Shown one piece after another: positions 4,836-6,653 of a DNA stretch of 6,653 nucleotides (its first letter is position 1; each line of letters starts with the position of its first letter). The notes beneath the pieces were generated by a model that was given only the letters and a program-made list of their open reading frames with translations, did no database searches and was not told where the DNA came from. Source of the stretch: Promethearchaeota archaeon (GTDB taxonomy: Archaea; Asgardarchaeota; Lokiarchaeia; Sigynarchaeales; SOKP01); contig JAUXAJ010000281.1 in NCBI GenBank assembly GCA_030620005.1, positions 1-6,653 on the forward strand. Direction: 5' to 3'. A program made the position numbers and the translations under genes.

Positions 4836-5966
4836 TTAATCTATTTTTAAAATTTCTCTTGCCCGGTCAATTAACTTCTCTTTCTTTTTTCTATGGTCTT
4901 CGATGAACTTTACGACTTTCTCAACGCAACTACTCTTGCACTCACCGCATAACAAGTTTCCTGTCACGCAACGCTCAAATCTTTCTGCCAATTTCTCATC
5001 GTCTTCTTCAAAATGGTACATCAAGATCTTATAAATCATGCATATTTGTGGTTGACCCCCTAACTCTTGTTGCTCTTTCTTGTTTCTACGACCACCGGTA
5101 AACGCACCTTTAACCTTTTTTACAATTAATTCAATGGGTTCGTTAAATGTGAAATAACTGTTTGGGGTTCTTTTTGACATCTTTTCCGAGCCGTCCAATC
5201 CCGCTAATAATTTATGGTAAGTAGCGCCTGGTAAAAAAAACGATTCTTGAATTATTTTGCTATCTTTTTTTATTTCTTTGTAATACCTTCGAGTTAAATC
5301 TCTAGTAAGGCGAATGTGAGGATCTTGATCGATGCCTACAGGTACGATAGTTGGTTGCGGGCCGTCAAGGATTTGTGGAAGAATTATATCTCCACACTGA
5401 ATCAAAGCTGCCATATAAAGCCCAAATGTCTTTTCTCCGTAAATAGCGTTTAACATGTTTTGAGTAACCAATCTACTGACTTTCAAAGCAACATCCTTAA
5501 CGATTGGTTCGCTTGATTGCCTCCAGATGTAAGCCTTTTCAGGTGAAGGGTCCAAATCAAGCGCTAACAAGTCTGCTATGTTGTCCACGCAAGTCTCTCC
5601 AACATTCTCCCATGGTATGCCATTATCCTCCCAGCTTTCTACGTCGGCCAAGCAGTAATACGCTTTTGCTCCAATTTTTTGAAATTCTATGATTTCTAAA
5701 GCGGTTGTTAATGTGCCTAAATGGAACGGACCAGATGGTTTGATTCCGCTCATGACCGCCCAGGGTTCATTTTTTTCTTTTGCTTTAACGATATCTCCCA
5801 AGGAACGATGACCAAAAGTAATTTTACGTCTTATAAATCGATTATCTTTAAAATTCTGCTTTACAATTTCGTCAATTCTTTCAATACCAAATTCTTTTAT
5901 TAGTCTATCGTAATCTTCCTCTAAGATATTAGAAGAACTCCAAGGATCAAGTTTGAAATCGTTCAT
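4836..5966 (-). CDS. trpS: Tryptophan–tRNA ligase, archaeal/eukaryotic type
   Basis: This class I synthetase charges tRNA-Trp with tryptophan using ATP. The 376 residues agree with archaeal TrpRS rather than the shorter bacterial type. The N-terminal DPWSSS (7-12) and FRRKI-like region (44-49) are typical of this group. The HIGH motif is PSGPFHLGT (77-85), the tryptophan pocket includes QCGDI (190-194) and PVGIDQDPH (209-217), and the second ATP motif is KMSKR (262-266) followed by TPNSYF. AFTGGRR (288-294) and a C-terminal CGECKSSC (340-347), also usual in archaeal enzymes, follow. All key residues are present. The start ATG at 5964-5966 fits the family N-terminus; no Shine-Dalgarno precedes it. 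The coding sequence is visibly richer in G and C than the GTPase genes. It is divergent from hisI, and its end faces the Rag-like gene 59 bases away. Confidence 0.97.
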   Translation of the reverse strand: MNDFKLDPWSSSNILEEDYDRLIKEFGIERIDEIVKQNFKDNRFIRRKITFGHRSLGDIVKAKEKNEPWAVMSGIKPSGPFHLGTLTTALEIIEFQKIGAKAYYCLADVESWEDNGIPWENVGETCVDNIADLLALDLDPSPEKAYIWRQSSEPIVKDVALKVSRLVTQNMLNAIYGEKTFGLYMAALIQCGDIILPQILDGPQPTIVPVGIDQDPHIRLTRDLTRRYYKEIKKDSKIIQESFFLPGATYHKLLAGLDGSEKMSKRTPNSYFTFNEPIELIVKKVKGAFTGGRRNKKEQQELGGQPQICMIYKILMYHFEEDDEKLAERFERCVTGNLLCGECKSSCVEKVVKFIEDHRKKKEKLIDRAREILKID

Positions 5967-5994
5967 TTTTCTAGCGAGTATATCTTTTTTTTGA

Positions 5995-6029
5995 TTATTT
6001 GTAAAAAATTTTTATTTGTAAAAAATTTT
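5995..6029. repeat. 17-nt-period direct repeat in the trpS–hisI promoter region
   Basis: TTATTTGTAAAAAATTTT occurs at 5995-6012 and identically at 6012-6029, the copies sharing one base. It fills the space directly ahead of hisI and lies 29-63 bases upstream of the trpS start. It could be a duplicated promoter element or operator serving either gene, or a slippage duplication. The copy nearer hisI contains a TTG in the hisI frame (6028-6030), but the ATG that follows is a better start. Confidence 0.6.
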
Positions 6030-6036
6030 GATATGC

Positions 6037-6453
6037 ATGACAATGAAAGTAGCAGTGGATGAAATTGATAAATTTATTGAACTTCTAGATTTTTCGAAAA
6101 TTGAAGGTGGTTTAGTTCCCGTTATTGCTCAAGATTATAAGACGAATCAGGTATTAATGATGGCATTTGCCAATAAAGACGCAATTAGAGTGTCTTTAGG
6201 AACGGGTGTGGCGTGTTATTACTCGAGATCGAGAAATAAATTATGGAAAAAAGGGGAAGAAAGCGGACATATCCAAGAAATTCAAAATATTTTTGTAGAT
6301 TGCTATGCAGACACGGTTTTATTTAAAGTGAAGCAAAAAGTTGCTGCATGTCATACAGGTCATTATTCTTGTTTTTACAGGGAATACGAAAAAGGAGAAT
6401 TAAAAACTGTCGGAAGAAAAATCTTTAATCCAAACGATGTGTATAAAAAATGA
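6037..6453 (+). CDS. hisI: Phosphoribosyl-AMP cyclohydrolase (HisI) with altered metal motif
   Basis: This enzyme opens the purine ring of phosphoribosyl-AMP to give ProFAR, the third step of histidine synthesis. The 138-residue form is the stand-alone HisI without a fused HisE. Visible motifs are GLVPVIAQD (25-33), YYSRSRNKLWKKGEESGH (61-78) and AACHTGHYSCFYRE (103-116). The zinc ligands are all present: Cys89, Cys105 and Cys112. The odd point is the magnesium motif, normally DCDxD, which reads DCYAD (88-92): the middle Asp is Tyr90. Asp to Tyr is one base change (GAT to TAT at 6304-6306), so a true substitution or a sequencing error are both possible. I chose ATG at 6037; TTG at 6028 lies inside a direct repeat, and ATG at 6043 is also possible. 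No Shine-Dalgarno is present. No other his gene is seen nearby. Confidence 0.93.
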   Translation: MTMKVAVDEIDKFIELLDFSKIEGGLVPVIAQDYKTNQVLMMAFANKDAIRVSLGTGVACYYSRSRNKLWKKGEESGHIQEIQNIFVDCYADTVLFKVKQKVAACHTGHYSCFYREYEKGELKTVGRKIFNPNDVYKK

Positions 6454-6490
6454 GTCTTCTGATTTGTATTAGAAAATTAAACGTTTTACC

Positions 6491-6509
6491 TATTTTTTAC
6501 TTTTTTTTT
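6491..6509 (+). terminator. Oligo-T terminator after hisI
   Basis: Two T-runs, six T at 6493-6498 and nine T at 6501-6509, lie about 40-55 bases past the hisI stop. Consecutive oligo-T tracts of this kind are the usual archaeal terminator; no convincing GC stem precedes them. Confidence 0.5.
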
Positions 6510-6574
6510 AAAAAATTGATTAAATGTTAAGTTTTTTGTATGGGTTAAAAAATAAAAAATTTTTCTTTTCAAGG

Positions 6575-6591
6575 TATCACGAGCATATCAC
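6575..6591. promoter_or_regulatory. Pair of TATCAC direct repeats one helical turn apart
   Basis: TATCAC occurs at 6575-6580 and 6586-6591, starts 11 bases apart, so both copies would face the same side of the DNA. The motif resembles the TATCGC half of the palindrome just downstream. This spacing suits a protein-binding site, but no footprint or known family is implied. Confidence 0.3.
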
Positions 6592-6598
6592 ACCATAA

Positions 6599-6614
6599 TA
6601 TTATCGCGATAATA
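6599..6614. promoter_or_regulatory. Perfect 16-bp palindrome, operator-like
   Basis: TATTATCGCGATAATA is its own reverse complement, with the only GC-rich core (CGCG) in the surrounding AT-rich gap. It ends 13 bases before the ATG at 6628. A dimeric repressor bound here would cover the start of a leaderless gene. Perfect symmetry over 16 bases is unlikely by chance, though no regulator is identified. Confidence 0.45.
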
Positions 6615-6627
6615 CTCGATTTTAAAT

Positions 6628-6653
6628 ATGAACTTCGAGAAGGTCGTGAGAAC
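6628..6653 (+). CDS. Possible start of a gene running off the window
   Basis: ATG at 6628 opens a frame reading MNFEKVVR to the window edge. The bases after the ATG are richer in G and C than the gap before it, and an in-frame TAA at 6610-6612 limits the upstream extent. Eight codons cannot be identified. A competing reading is the tail of a minus-strand gene: two minus frames are also open across this stretch. Confidence 0.35.

Noticed and set aside
5504..5903. Two plus-strand open frames of about 60 codons
   Set aside because: Both are antisense to well-conserved trpS sequence, including its HIGH-motif region.
6028..6036. TTG as the hisI start
   Set aside because: It falls within the direct repeat and adds only three residues; the ATG at 6037 is nearer to normal usage.

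Overview
This window comes from an AT-rich archaeal genome, most likely an Asgard archaeon. The aminoacyl-tRNA synthetase and the tRNA methyltransferase are archaeal types, the recognisable promoters look like TATA boxes with short or absent leaders, and terminators look like oligo-T tracts. The strongest lineage clue is the pair of eukaryote-like small-GTPase-fold proteins, one carrying a C-terminal roadblock-like domain as in Rag/Gtr GTPases. No plasmid, phage, transposase, CRISPR or rRNA/tRNA signature was found.

Layout. Positions 1-418 hold no clear full-length gene. They contain a hairpin beside a very strong Shine-Dalgarno motif in front of a 22-codon ORF, an 18-nt tandem repeat, and an inverted repeat followed by a T-tract. 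A tRNA m1A methyltransferase gene (419-1279, +) converges on a small lysine-rich protein of unknown function (1378-1806, -). From an AT-rich divergent intergenic region a two-gene unit runs rightward: a GTPase-fold protein whose nucleotide-binding motifs have all decayed and which carries a cysteine cluster (TTG start, 2069-3097), followed with an ATGA overlap by a YjbQ/UPF0047 protein (3094-3516). The 321-base gap at 3517-3837 contains a possible 44-codon minus-strand gene with a TTTATATA box in front of it. The Rag/Arf-like GTPase with roadblock-like tail is at 3838-4776 (+). It converges on trpS (4836-5966, -), which is divergent from hisI (6037-6453, +) across about 70 bases containing a 17-nt-period direct repeat. 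The last 200 bases hold an oligo-T terminator, phased TATCAC repeats, a perfect 16-bp palindrome and perhaps the first codons of another gene.

How the genes fit together. trpS, the tRNA methyltransferase and hisI are ordinary housekeeping genes, each apparently transcribed alone. The middle of the window is the unusual part: an apparently dead GTPase-fold protein, co-translated with YjbQ, sits a few hundred bases from an apparently competent Rag-like GTPase. A regulatory or heteromeric relationship between the two GTPase-fold proteins is an inference from proximity and from how eukaryotic Rag pairs work; the sequence does not show it directly. A second notable point is that the HisI metal motif reads DCYAD where the family has DCDxD.
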